This document shows positions 39,943 to 48,527 of a stretch of DNA of 64,000 nt, one piece after another (within the stretch, counting starts at the first letter, position 1; each line of letters opens with the position of its first letter). Source of the stretch: Pseudomonadota bacterium (lineage in GTDB: Bacteria; Pseudomonadota; Gammaproteobacteria; Steroidobacterales; Steroidobacteraceae); contig JADJXW010000001.1 in assembly GCA_016720075.1 (NCBI GenBank), positions 1-64,000 on the forward strand. Direction: 5' to 3'. The notes below the pieces were generated by a model. That model ran no database searches, was not told the DNA's origin, and saw only the letters and a list, made by a program, of their open reading frames with translations. The position numbers and the translations under genes were made by a program.

Positions 39943-40439
39943 TGAAAGCCACCGCATTCACGGTTCTCGCCACGGCACTGCTGGCGGGCTGCTCTTCGGC
40001 GGATTCCGACCTCGAGGATTTCATCAACCGCACCAAGCAGGAACAGCCTGGCGGCGTCGACCCGCTGCCCGAGATCAAGCCCTACGAGAGCTTTTTCTAC
40101 ACGGCGCAGAGCCTGCGTTCTCCCTTCCTGCCGGGCGGCTCGGGTGAGTCCAGCTCGCCCAGCGTGCGGCCCGACAGCAAGCGCAACCGCGAGTTCCTCG
40201 AACAGTTCTCGTTCGACACGCTGAAGATGGTCGGCACACTTTCGATGAATGGCCGTCGCTACGGCCTGGTGAAGGCCCGCGACGGCATCGTGCATCGCGT
40301 GCAGGCGGGCAACTACCTCGGCCAGAACGAAGGCCGCATCTCAACGATCGAAGACTCGAAGATCAATGTTACCGAAATCGTTCCAGATGGACTCGGCGGC
40401 TACATGGAGCGCGCCGCCCAGTTGGCGCTGAACGAATGA
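39939..40439 (+). CDS. pilP: Type IV pilus lipoprotein PilP
   Basis: 166 residues. Lipoprotein signal MMKATAFTVLATALLAGCSS with lipobox LLAGC. A disordered linker follows, then the beta-sandwich domain (FDTLKMVGTLSMNGRRYGLV, VHRVQAGNYLGQNEGRISTI) that contacts PilQ. It bridges the PilNO complex to the secretin. Overlaps pilO and the possible upstream pilQ start by four bases. Confidence 0.95.
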   Translation: MMKATAFTVLATALLAGCSSADSDLEDFINRTKQEQPGGVDPLPEIKPYESFFYTAQSLRSPFLPGGSGESSSPSVRPDSKRNREFLEQFSFDTLKMVGTLSMNGRRYGLVKARDGIVHRVQAGNYLGQNEGRISTIEDSKINVTEIVPDGLGGYMERAAQLALNE

Positions 40440-40459
40440 CCGGCAGGGAGACGAAGAGA

Positions 40460-42664
40460 ATGAACCGCTATATGGGCATCCCCAAAACCCTTCGAGCCCT
40501 GCTCGTTGCCGCGCTGTGCGCGGCCACCGGCGGTCTGCTCGCGGTACCTGTGGCCACCGCCGCAGACGCCCCTGCCAACAAACTGCAATCCGTGGATGTG
40601 CAGCCGCTTTCCGGCCAGGGAGTGCAGCTGGTGATGACCACCAGCGGCGCCGCGCCTGAGCCGCTGTCGTTCACCATCGACAACCCGGCGCGCATTTCCT
40701 TCGACCTGCCCGACACGGCGCTGGCGCTGGCGCAGCGTCGCATCGACGTGCGCAGTGGTGGTCTCGACAGCATCCTTGCCGCCGAGGCCAATGGCCGCTC
40801 GCGCCTGGTGCTGAACCTGGACCGCATGCTGCCGTACCAGACCCGCATCGAGGGCAACAAGATCATCGTGACGCTGGGCGAGGCCGCTCGCGCCGCCGTG
40901 CCGGCCACCGCCGCGGCCCGCACCACCAGTGCCGCCGCCGCCGCGCCCGTCCGCACCGGAGGCCGCGCGATCCAGAACCTGGACTTCCGCCGCAGCAGTG
41001 ACGGCACGGCCACGGGCCGGCTGATCGTCAAGCTCAGCGATCCGCGCACGCCGATCAACCTGAACCAGCAGGGCAACCAGATCCTGGTGGACTTCGTCGG
41101 CGCCGACCTGCCCAAGAACCTGCAGCGCAGCTTCGACGTGGCCGACTTCGCCACGCCGGTCAGCGGCTTCAACGCGGTGCGCACGCCCACGGGCACGCAG
41201 GTGGTGATCACGGCTGCCGGTGATTTCGAGCAGCTGGCCTACCAGAGCGATGACCAGTACGTCATCGAGGTGCAGCCGCGCCGCCTGGCCAAGGCGCCCA
41301 CCGACGAAAGGCCCGTCTATTCGGGCGAGCGCATGAGCGCCAATTTCCAGGACATCGAGACCCGCACGCTGCTGCAGCTCATCGCTGACCAGAGCGGCAA
41401 GAACATCTTCGTCACCGACTCGGTCAAGGGCAGCGTCACGCTGCGCGTCGACCGCGTTCCCTGGGATCATGTGCTCGACCTGGTGCTGCAGCTGCAGGGC
41501 CTCGACAAGCGCGTGCAGGACAACGTGATCATCGTCGGCCCCACCGAGGAGCTGGCCAATCGCGAGAAGGCCGCGCTGGCCGCCCGCAAGGACATCCAGG
41601 ACCTGGCGCCGCTGCGCACCGAGTACCTGCAGATCAACTACGCCAAGGCCGAGGACATCGCGGCGCTGATCCAGTCGCAGTCGGGCGGCGGCAAGACGCT
41701 GCTTTCCAGCCGCGGCAGCGTCAGCATCGACAACCGCACCAACACGCTGCTGATCCAGGACACGGCCGACAGCATCGCCAATGTCCGCCAGCTCGTCTCC
41801 ACGCTCGACATCCCGGTGCGCCAGGTGCGCATCGAGGCGCGCATCGTGGTGGTGAGCGAGGACTTCTCGCGTGACCTGGGCGTGCGCCTGGGCTTCACCG
41901 GCACGGAGTCGAACGGCGCCAATGGCCTGATCTCCACCACCGGTTCCGCGGCGGGTGTGGACAACATGCTCAGCTCAGCGCTCGACAACCTGCAGTCCAC
42001 GGGCTCGCCGTACCCGGTCTCGGTGCCCACGGGCCCGGGCGCCGTGGCCTTGGGTTCGGCCGCCAGCCGCTACAACGTGAACCTGCCTGCGCCCAGCCCG
42101 GCCGGTTCGCTGGCCTGGGCCATCCTGGGTTCGGACTACATCGTCGACCTGGAGCTTTCGGCAGCACAGTCCGAAGGCCGCGGCGAGGTGATCTCGCAGC
42201 CGAGCATCATCACCGCGAACCAGAAGGAAGCCGTGATCTCGCAGGGTACGGAAATCCCGTATCAGGAAGCGTCGTCGAGCGGCGCCTCCACCATCACCTT
42301 CAAGCCCGCCCTGCTCGAGCTGAAGGTGACCCCGCTGATCACGCCCGACAATCGCCTGATCCTCGACATCAGCGTGAAGAAGGATCGCGTCGGCCAGGTG
42401 GTCGTCACCGCCGGCGGCGTGAACGTGCCGGCCATCGACACCAGCCAGCTCACCACCACCGTGTTCATCGGCGACGGCCAGACGGTTGTGCTGGGCGGCA
42501 TCCTCGAGACCGAGCGGCGAGAAAACGAAAAGAAAGTGCCGTACCTGGGGGACATCCCGGTGCTTGGACACCTGTTCAAGTCCACCGGTCGCGTGAACAA
42601 CAAGGATGAGCTGCTCATCTTCGTGACACCCAAGATCCTGCGCGAAGGCGCCAGCGTCAACTAA
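40460..42664 (+). CDS. pilQ: Type IV pilus secretin PilQ
   Basis: About 734 residues from ATG 40460, chosen because GGGAG lies 9-13 bases upstream and a signal peptide (TLRALLVAALCAATGGLLAV) follows; an upstream ATG at 40436 would overlap pilP. Two AMIN peptidoglycan-binding domains come first (about residues 35-115 and 170-260), with an Ala-rich linker. Then come an STN/N0 domain (FQDIETRTLLQLIADQSGKN), an N1-type domain (ADSIANVRQLVSTLDIPVRQ) and the secretin core (VISQGTEIPYQEASSSGAST, GQTVVLGGILETERRENEKK, VPYLGDIPVLGHLFKSTGRV). It forms the outer-membrane pore for the pilus fibre. Confidence 0.96.
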   Translation: MNRYMGIPKTLRALLVAALCAATGGLLAVPVATAADAPANKLQSVDVQPLSGQGVQLVMTTSGAAPEPLSFTIDNPARISFDLPDTALALAQRRIDVRSGGLDSILAAEANGRSRLVLNLDRMLPYQTRIEGNKIIVTLGEAARAAVPATAAARTTSAAAAAPVRTGGRAIQNLDFRRSSDGTATGRLIVKLSDPRTPINLNQQGNQILVDFVGADLPKNLQRSFDVADFATPVSGFNAVRTPTGTQVVITAAGDFEQLAYQSDDQYVIEVQPRRLAKAPTDERPVYSGERMSANFQDIETRTLLQLIADQSGKNIFVTDSVKGSVTLRVDRVPWDHVLDLVLQLQGLDKRVQDNVIIVGPTEELANREKAALAARKDIQDLAPLRTEYLQINYAKAEDIAALIQSQSGGGKTLLSSRGSVSIDNRTNTLLIQDTADSIANVRQLVSTLDIPVRQVRIEARIVVVSEDFSRDLGVRLGFTGTESNGANGLISTTGSAAGVDNMLSSALDNLQSTGSPYPVSVPTGPGAVALGSAASRYNVNLPAPSPAGSLAWAILGSDYIVDLELSAAQSEGRGEVISQPSIITANQKEAVISQGTEIPYQEASSSGASTITFKPALLELKVTPLITPDNRLILDISVKKDRVGQVVVTAGGVNVPAIDTSQLTTTVFIGDGQTVVLGGILETERRENEKKVPYLGDIPVLGHLFKSTGRVNNKDELLIFVTPKILREGASVN

Positions 42665-42688
42665 CGCCCCCAACCAGGCAACGGACTT

Positions 42689-44554
42689 ATGAACATGCGA
42701 AAGACAGGAATTCTTACCGCACTGCTCGCTCTGGCGACGCTGGCGGGCTGCGGTGGCGACGACTCCTTCGGGGGTGGTGGTGCTGGTCCCGGTGCCCCCG
42801 GCACCGTATCCGCGGTCACGGTGATCACCGACGCGCCGAACATCCCTTCCAGCGGCACCACGCCCGCCAACATCAGCGCGCTGGTCCGCGATGCGAACAA
42901 CCAGTTCGTCAAGGGCGTGCCGGTGCTGTTCTCGACCACCTCCGGTGGACTTGCCGTGGTCAACGCCGTGACGGACGACACCGGCATCGCGAAGGCCACG
43001 CTGTCCTCGCCCGGTGACAAGACCAATCGCACGATCACCGTCACCGCGACGGTGGGTGGTGGCATCACCGGCCAGGTGACTGTCGCGGTGTCGGGCACGG
43101 CCCTGAACATCCAGGGTCCCGATGCGCTGATCACAGCGACGGCGGGCAGTTACGAAGTCGTGCTGACGGATTCGGCCAATAACGCGGTGGCTGGCCAGGC
43201 CATTACGCTGACCACAGCCCCGGCTGCAACCCTCAGCCCCGCCAGCGTCACGACCGATGGCAATGGCCGCGCCTCGTTCACGATGACGCCGGCCTCTGGC
43301 ACCAGTGTGCTCATCACGGCCACCGGCGCCGGCGCGACGTTCAGCAAGACCGTCACGGTCAGTGCAGACAACTTCAACTTCACGTCGCCGGCCGCCGATT
43401 CCCAGTATGGCTTGGCCCCCGGCGCTCCCGCCACGCTGTCCACGACCTGGACCTCCGGCGGCGCGCCGGTCAACGCCGGCACGGTAACCTTCTCGACCAC
43501 ACGCGGAACATTCACCACGCCCTCCGCCGTCACGCCAGTCAATGGCGTGGCAGGCGTGTCGCTGACTTCAACGACCGCGGGCGAGGCGGTGGTCACGGCC
43601 ACCAACAGCAATGGCGGCACCACGCAGCGGCGCATCTTCTTCGTGGCCTCCACGCCGTCGCAGATCGACGTGCAGGCGAATCCCTTCACGGTGGCGATCA
43701 ACCAGACCAGCACGGTCACGGCTGTGGTCCGCGATGCCAACAACAATCTGGTGGCTGGCCAGACCGTCGTGTTCTCGCTGGTTGATCCGACCGGCGGCTC
43801 GCTGTCGGTAGGTTCGGCAGTCACCGATCTGCAGGGGCGTGCCACCAGCGTTTATCGCGCCAGTTCCACGGCGAGCGCGTCAAATGGCGTGCACGTCTCC
43901 GCGTCGGTGGGTGGCGTGACCGATACGGTCGACCTTACCGTGGCCGGTTCGGCGCTGTTCCTGTCCTTCGGCACAGGCAACACGATTCTGGAAGTGAATA
44001 ACGACACCCAGTACAAGCTTGACTACACCGTGCAGGTCACCGATTCCACCGGAGCCGGTGTTTCGGGCGTCACGGTGTCGCTGAGTGCCCTGTCCTGGAA
44101 TTACATCAAGGGTTTCCGGGCCCTCCCGCTCGCGCCTTCTACCGGTACCTGGTTCACTCAGGCGAATGCCACCTGCATCAATGAAGATCGCGTCACGGGC
44201 AACCTGGCGTTCGACTTCAACGGCATTCTTGATCCGGGCGAGAACCAGAACGGGAACAACAACAGCGGCGTGCCGTCGATGGAAGCCGGCAATATCGCCA
44301 CCGTAACACCCGGCACAGGCACCACCGACGCCAACGGCTTCTGCAATTCTCCATCTACTACCCGCAGGACCACGCTGAATACCTGTCGATCGTGCTGCCG
44401 GCTCAGGACTGCTGTGCAGGGTACGGAATTTGCGCGCACGACGCTGCCCTTCCTGCTGCCAGCCTCGGCACCGGACTTCAACAACCGGAACAGTTCGCCA
44501 CCCGGTTTGACCAGCCCGTTCGGTCAGTCCGCGAGCTGCTCCGACTTCAACTGA
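42689..44554 (+). CDS. Ig-repeat (Big_1-like) surface lipoprotein
   Basis: 621 residues. Signal MNMRKTGILTALLALATLAGCGG with lipobox LAGC, then a Gly-rich linker. Four to five bacterial immunoglobulin-like (Big_1/invasin type) repeats follow, each with a pattern such as ALVRDANNQFVKGVPVLFST or VVRDANNNLVAGQTVVFSLV and VTDxxGxA. The C-terminal 150 residues have Cys and Asn-rich loops (FDFNGILDPGENQNGNNNSG). Between about 44342 and 44410 the frame seems to slip and return: the neighbouring frame reads FSIYYPQDHAEYLSIVL, which fits an Ig strand better. It starts 24 bases after pilQ, so it may be co-transcribed and could be a pilus-linked adhesin, but this is inference. A strong terminator follows. 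Confidence 0.8.
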   Translation: MNMRKTGILTALLALATLAGCGGDDSFGGGGAGPGAPGTVSAVTVITDAPNIPSSGTTPANISALVRDANNQFVKGVPVLFSTTSGGLAVVNAVTDDTGIAKATLSSPGDKTNRTITVTATVGGGITGQVTVAVSGTALNIQGPDALITATAGSYEVVLTDSANNAVAGQAITLTTAPAATLSPASVTTDGNGRASFTMTPASGTSVLITATGAGATFSKTVTVSADNFNFTSPAADSQYGLAPGAPATLSTTWTSGGAPVNAGTVTFSTTRGTFTTPSAVTPVNGVAGVSLTSTTAGEAVVTATNSNGGTTQRRIFFVASTPSQIDVQANPFTVAINQTSTVTAVVRDANNNLVAGQTVVFSLVDPTGGSLSVGSAVTDLQGRATSVYRASSTASASNGVHVSASVGGVTDTVDLTVAGSALFLSFGTGNTILEVNNDTQYKLDYTVQVTDSTGAGVSGVTVSLSALSWNYIKGFRALPLAPSTGTWFTQANATCINEDRVTGNLAFDFNGILDPGENQNGNNNSGVPSMEAGNIATVTPGTGTTDANGFCNSPSTTRRTTLNTCRSCCRLRTAVQGTEFARTTLPFLLPASAPDFNNRNSSPPGLTSPFGQSASCSDFN

Positions 44555-44580
44555 CACCAGCACGCCGGTGCTTTCTTTTG

Positions 44581-44600
44581 CGGCCGCCTTCGGGCGGCCG
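44581..44600 (+). terminator. Rho-independent terminator after the Ig-repeat gene
   Basis: A perfect hairpin: eight G/C pairs (CGGCCGCC with GGCGGCCG) around a TTCG tetraloop, followed by TATTCTTT. It ends the pilMNOPQ plus Ig-protein transcript just before aroK, whose start is 16 bases away, so aroK needs its own promoter or read-through. Confidence 0.85.
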
Positions 44601-44615
44601 TATTCTTTGTGCCCC

Positions 44616-45143
44616 ATGCTGGGCAAGCACAACATCTACCTGATCGGCCCCATGGGTACCGGCAAGACTGCCGTGGGCAAGCAGCTCGCCAAGCTGTTGG
44701 AGCAGCCCTTCGTCGACCGTGACGCCGAGATCGAGCGCCACGCCGGTGTCGACATTCCCTACATCTTCGAGCGCGAGGGCGAGACCGGCTTCCGCCAGCG
44801 CGAGCGCGAGGTGCTGGCTGACCTGTGCCACCGCGCGGGCATCGTGATGGCCACCGGAGGCGGTGCGGTGCTGGCGCCCGATAACCGCCGCCTGCTGCAC
44901 GAAACCGGCACCGTGGTGTACCTGCAGACTTCGCTGGCGCAGCAGCTGCAGCGCGTGGGCAAGGGCAGGGGTCGGCCGCTGCTCAAGGGCGGCGACCTCA
45001 GCCAGCGCCTGAAGGATCTGCGGGCAGCGCGCGAGCCGCTCTACCAGGAAATCGCCGACATCACGCTTTCCACCGACAACCGCCGCGTAACCCGCGTAGC
45101 CGAGCTCATCCTCGCGGAGCTGGGCCGTGAGCCCGAGGGCTGA
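44616..45143 (+). CDS. aroK: Shikimate kinase
   Basis: 175 residues from ATG 44616 (MLGKHNIYLIGPMGTGKTAV), which places the Walker A motif at residues 11-18 as in other AroK proteins. The shikimate-binding acidic pair (DRDAEIE), REGETGFRQREREVL and the GGGAV loop (MATGGGAVLAP) are present, with LID residues KGRGRPLL. It phosphorylates shikimate at the 3-hydroxyl in the aromatic pathway. Followed by aroB after 36 bases, as in most gammaproteobacteria. Confidence 0.95.
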   Translation: MLGKHNIYLIGPMGTGKTAVGKQLAKLLEQPFVDRDAEIERHAGVDIPYIFEREGETGFRQREREVLADLCHRAGIVMATGGGAVLAPDNRRLLHETGTVVYLQTSLAQQLQRVGKGRGRPLLKGGDLSQRLKDLRAAREPLYQEIADITLSTDNRRVTRVAELILAELGREPEG

Positions 45144-45179
45144 GCCGCTTTGGGGCGCCGCCCCTTATACTGTTTCCCC

Positions 45180-46256
45180 GTGCTGAAACTCGAAGTCGCC
45201 CTTGCCGATCGCGCCTATCCGATCCTGATCGGAGACGGCCTGCTGTCCGACGCCGCCGTGCTGTCCCGGCACATCAAGGCGCGGGACTTGCTGCTGGTCA
45301 GCAACACCACGGTAGCACCGCTTTACGCCGATCGCGTGCGCGCCGCGCTGACCGACCGGCGGGTCGTGGAGCTGCTGCTGCCCGATGGCGAGCAGTACAA
45401 GAACCTGCAGCATGTCTCGCGGGTGCTCGACGTGCTCATCGCCAATGCCTTCGGCCGCGACTGCCAGGTGCTGGCGCTGGGCGGCGGCGTGGTGGGCGAC
45501 CTGGCGGGCTTTGCGGCCTCCTGCTACCAGCGCGGTGTCGCCTTTGTGCAGCTGCCCACCACGCTGCTGGCGCAGGTGGATTCCTCCGTCGGCGGCAAGA
45601 CCGGTGTGAACCATCCGGGCGGCAAGAACATGATCGGCGCCTTCCATCAGCCGGCCGTCGTGATTGCCGACACGGCCACGCTCGCCACGCTGCCGCCGCG
45701 CGAACTGCGCGCGGGCCTTGCCGAGGTGGTGAAGTACGGGCTGATATTCGACCCGAAGTTCCTGGCGTGGATCGAAGACAACGTGGATGCGCTGCTGAAG
45801 CTCGATCCATCGGCGCTGGCGCATGCCATCCATCGTTCGTGCGAGCTCAAGGCCGATGTCGTGCGCCGCGACGAGCGCGAATCCGGTGATCGGGCGCTGC
45901 TGAACCTCGGCCACACCTTCGGCCATGCCATCGAAACCGCCACCGGCTACACCGAGTGGCTGCACGGTGAAGCCGTTGCCGCGGGCATGGTCATCGCCGC
46001 CGACATGTCGGCGCGGCTCGGTCTGCTGAAGGATGCCGATGTGCGCCGCGTGCGCACATTGCTCGAACGCATCGGCCTGCCCGTGGAGCCGCCACGCTTC
46101 GGCGCGCAGCGCGCGCTCGACTGCATGCGGGTGGACAAGAAGGTGAAGGCCGGGCGCATTCGCCTGGTGCTGCTGGAAAAGCTGGGCGCCGCGCGTTTCA
46201 CGGCGGATTATCCGGACGACGTGCTGGCCGGCACCCTGGCCGCGCACTTCGGGTGA
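45180..46256 (+). CDS. aroB: 3-dehydroquinate synthase
   Basis: 358 residues from GTG 45180 (VLKLEVALADRAYPILIGDG), the usual N-terminus of the family. NAD-binding and active-site motifs: LALGGGVVGDLAGFAASCYQ, QVDSSVGGKTGVNHPGGKNM, and metal ligands in LLNLGHTFGHAIE and EWLHGEAVAAGM. It cyclises DAHP to 3-dehydroquinate. The stop overlaps the dgt start by four bases (ATGA type), so the genes are coupled. Confidence 0.95.
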   Translation: MLKLEVALADRAYPILIGDGLLSDAAVLSRHIKARDLLLVSNTTVAPLYADRVRAALTDRRVVELLLPDGEQYKNLQHVSRVLDVLIANAFGRDCQVLALGGGVVGDLAGFAASCYQRGVAFVQLPTTLLAQVDSSVGGKTGVNHPGGKNMIGAFHQPAVVIADTATLATLPPRELRAGLAEVVKYGLIFDPKFLAWIEDNVDALLKLDPSALAHAIHRSCELKADVVRRDERESGDRALLNLGHTFGHAIETATGYTEWLHGEAVAAGMVIAADMSARLGLLKDADVRRVRTLLERIGLPVEPPRFGAQRALDCMRVDKKVKAGRIRLVLLEKLGAARFTADYPDDVLAGTLAAHFG

Positions 46257-47407
46257 TGCGGATGCTGGCTCCCTACGCGGCACATGACGATCGGTCGCGC
46301 GGGAGGCGGCATCCGGAAGCCCCGCCGCGCTACCGCACCGAATACCAGCGCGATCGCGACCGCATCGTGCACTCCAGCGCGTTCCGTCGCCTGGTCTACA
46401 AAACGCAGGTGTTCGTGAACCACGAAGGCGACATGTATCGCACGCGGCTCACGCACTCCATGGAAGTGGCGCAGATCGGCCGCTCCGTGGCCGTGGCGCT
46501 CAACCTGAATGAATCCCTGACCGAGGCCATCTGCCTGGCGCACGACCTGGGCCACACGCCCTTTGGCCATGCCGGGCAGGAGGCGCTGAACGAGTGCATG
46601 CGGGAGTACGGCGGCTTCGAGCACAACCTGCAGAGCCTGCGCGTGGTGGATGAGCTCGAAGAGCGCTACGCGGAGTTCTCCGGCCTGAACCTCACGTTCG
46701 AATGCCGGGAAGGCATCCTCAAGCACTGCTCGCTGAACAACGCCCGAACGCTGGGTGATGTGGGCCAGCGTTTCATCCTGCGCCAGCGGCCCGGCCTCGA
46801 AGCCCAGCTCGCCAATCTCGCCGACGAGATCGCCTACAACAACCACGATGTCGATGATGGCCTGCGCGCAGGTCTGATTGACCTTGAATCACTGCGCGAT
46901 CTGCCGATCTTCGGGCGACAGCTGACCAACGTGGAAAAACGCTACCCCGGTATCTCTGGCCGCAGGCTGGTGAACGAGGTCGTGCGGCGCATGATCAACG
47001 ACATCGTCGTGGACCTCATCGAGTCCACCAGCGCCAGGCTGAAGGATGCCGCGCCACGGGACATCGACGCCGTGCGCGTTCTCGGCGAAGGCCTCGTGGA
47101 GATGAGTGAAGCCAAGCGGGCCGAGCACCTGCAGCTCAAGCAGTTCCTGCGCGACCAGCTCTATCGGCATTTCCGCGTGCAGCGCATGACGCGCAAGGCC
47201 CGCACCGTGGTTCAGCAGATGTTCTAGGCGTTCATGGACGACCTGCTGCTGATGCCAGACGAACACCGGCAAAGTGCGCAGCGCATGGAAACCGAGGCGG
47301 GTGCGGCAGGCCGTGCCCGCGCCGTCGCCGATTACGTGGCCGGCATGACCGACCGCTATGCCATCAGCGAGCACGAACGGCTGTTCGTGCCCGCGCAGAG
47401 GAGTTGA
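46253..47407 (+). CDS. dgt: Deoxyguanosinetriphosphate triphosphohydrolase-like protein with internal stop
   Basis: HD-superfamily dNTPase. Metal-binding and catalytic motifs are intact: RTRLTHSMEVAQIGRSVA, LAHDLGHTPFGHAG and LADEIAYNNHDVDDG. At 47225-47227 a TAG interrupts the frame after VVQQMF. The same frame continues for 59 codons with sequence normal for the C-terminus of this family (FMDDLLLMPDEH, AVADYVAGMTDRYAISEHER) and stops at 47407. A single G-to-T change (GAG to TAG) explains it. With the tail, the length is about 384 residues, normal for the family; without it, 324. The core enzyme might still fold. Overlaps aroB by four bases. Confidence 0.9.
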
Positions 47408-47409
47408 AG

Positions 47410-48345
47410 ATGCGCCTTCGCGAAGCCGCCAGAGCCCAGCTGATCTTCTCGTTCCGCAAGATCCTGAAGCCCCTGATCAGGATCCTGCTGCGTGCCGGCA
47501 TCCCGTACCTCGAGTTCCGCGAAGTCATCAAGGGCGCATACGTGGAAGCGGCCGTGCGCGACGGCATCCGTGGCCACAAGGGCACGATTACCCGCGCGAT
47601 GCTGTCGGACTACACAGGCGTGTCGCTGGCGGATGTGAATCGGTTTATTGATGACGATTCGTTGTTGGCGCCGCCTGATTCGACAAATGCCGCTGTTATA
47701 ACGGAGGTCCTGCATATCTGGGGGACCGATCCGGATTACCTTGGTCCGTATGGGCTTCCGCTGGAGCTGGATCTTGAAGAGACTCCAGGGCGAAATCTGA
47801 GCACGTTGGTATTCAGAGCCGATCCAACTGCTGATCCGCGAATCGTCCTTCGCGACATGATTGAGAACGAGATTGTTAAGTCCGTAGGAGATCGCCACTT
47901 TCGGGCAAGCGCTCGGTCATTTCTCCTGCCCGATATCATGACCCCGCAAGCTCTAGAATATTTTGGCAGGACCATTACGGATCTTGCCAACACCATCGAG
48001 TTCAATATGAAGACTGATGGGGAGGGCAAGCGATTGCAGCGATCTGTAGTCGCAGACGGCGGCCTTCCCGACTACGCGCTTCCAGAATTCGAAGCCTTGC
48101 TTAAGGAAAAAGTCCAAAAGCTCCTGCTCGATGTAGATGATTGGCTGAGCAGCAATAAAGTTCATTGGGTTCAGCCCGGGAGAACTGTGCAAACAGGTCT
48201 TACGGTTTTCCACTACGTCACAGAGGCGTACGACGCCAGGCCACTTTCAAGCCTTCAGCCGCGAGATCGACAGCGTGATCGCTTTCTCGCGTGGGTTGGC
48301 AGGCCTGAGAGGCTGCCAGCCGAAGAACGCATCCAAGATCAGTAG
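47410..48345 (+). CDS. DUF6502-like protein, copy 1
   Basis: 311 residues from ATG 47410, two bases after the dgt reading frame ends. The N-terminus has the family pattern of a short helix then GxxxxEF and a second helix (IRILLRAGIPYLEFREVIKG, YVEAAVRDG), followed by an HTH-like stretch (ITRAMLSDYTGVSLADVNRF). The C-terminal half (YFGRTITDLANTIEFNM) is typical of the family's helical end. No signal peptide or membrane segment. Family function is unknown; a DNA-binding regulator is an inference. Base use changes inside the gene: the first 75 codons are GC-rich like dgt, whereas from about 47640 the DNA is visibly less GC-rich. First of three related genes around the GIIGTG repeat gene. Confidence 0.7.
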   Translation: MRLREAARAQLIFSFRKILKPLIRILLRAGIPYLEFREVIKGAYVEAAVRDGIRGHKGTITRAMLSDYTGVSLADVNRFIDDDSLLAPPDSTNAAVITEVLHIWGTDPDYLGPYGLPLELDLEETPGRNLSTLVFRADPTADPRIVLRDMIENEIVKSVGDRHFRASARSFLLPDIMTPQALEYFGRTITDLANTIEFNMKTDGEGKRLQRSVVADGGLPDYALPEFEALLKEKVQKLLLDVDDWLSSNKVHWVQPGRTVQTGLTVFHYVTEAYDARPLSSLQPRDRQRDRFLAWVGRPERLPAEERIQDQ

Positions 48346-48401
48346 CTGCCGAGGCAGCGATAAGCCCACCCTCCGATTCAAGAAGGAAAGCCAATAGCCA
48401 T

Positions 48402-48429
48402 TTGACTTATCGGACATAGATCACATAAC
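48402..48429 (+). promoter_or_regulatory. Candidate promoter upstream of the GIIGTG repeat gene
   Basis: TTGACT (48402-48407) matches the -35 consensus in five of six bases. CATAAC (48424-48429), 16 bases on, matches the -10 in four of six. Transcription would start near 48436, leaving a leader of about 90 bases that contains the CRP-like palindrome. Confidence 0.35.
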
Positions 48430-48458
48430 TTGGCCTCCAACTCGACATAAAAGGGCCT

Positions 48459-48480
48459 GTCTGTGAACCAAGTCACAGAC
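48459..48480. promoter_or_regulatory. CRP/Clp/Vfr-type palindrome before the GIIGTG repeat gene
   Basis: A perfect inverted repeat with 8-base arms (GTCTGTGA and TCACAGAC) and a 6-base centre, containing TGTGA-N6-TCACA. It is 48 bases upstream of the start codon and downstream of the candidate promoter, so it could act as a roadblock or repressor site, or serve another promoter. It could also fold as an RNA hairpin in the leader. Confidence 0.6.
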
Positions 48481-48527
48481 CTTCCCTGATTCGAGAACAG
48501 GCAGCAGCGCACTGGGAGTGTCAGGTC

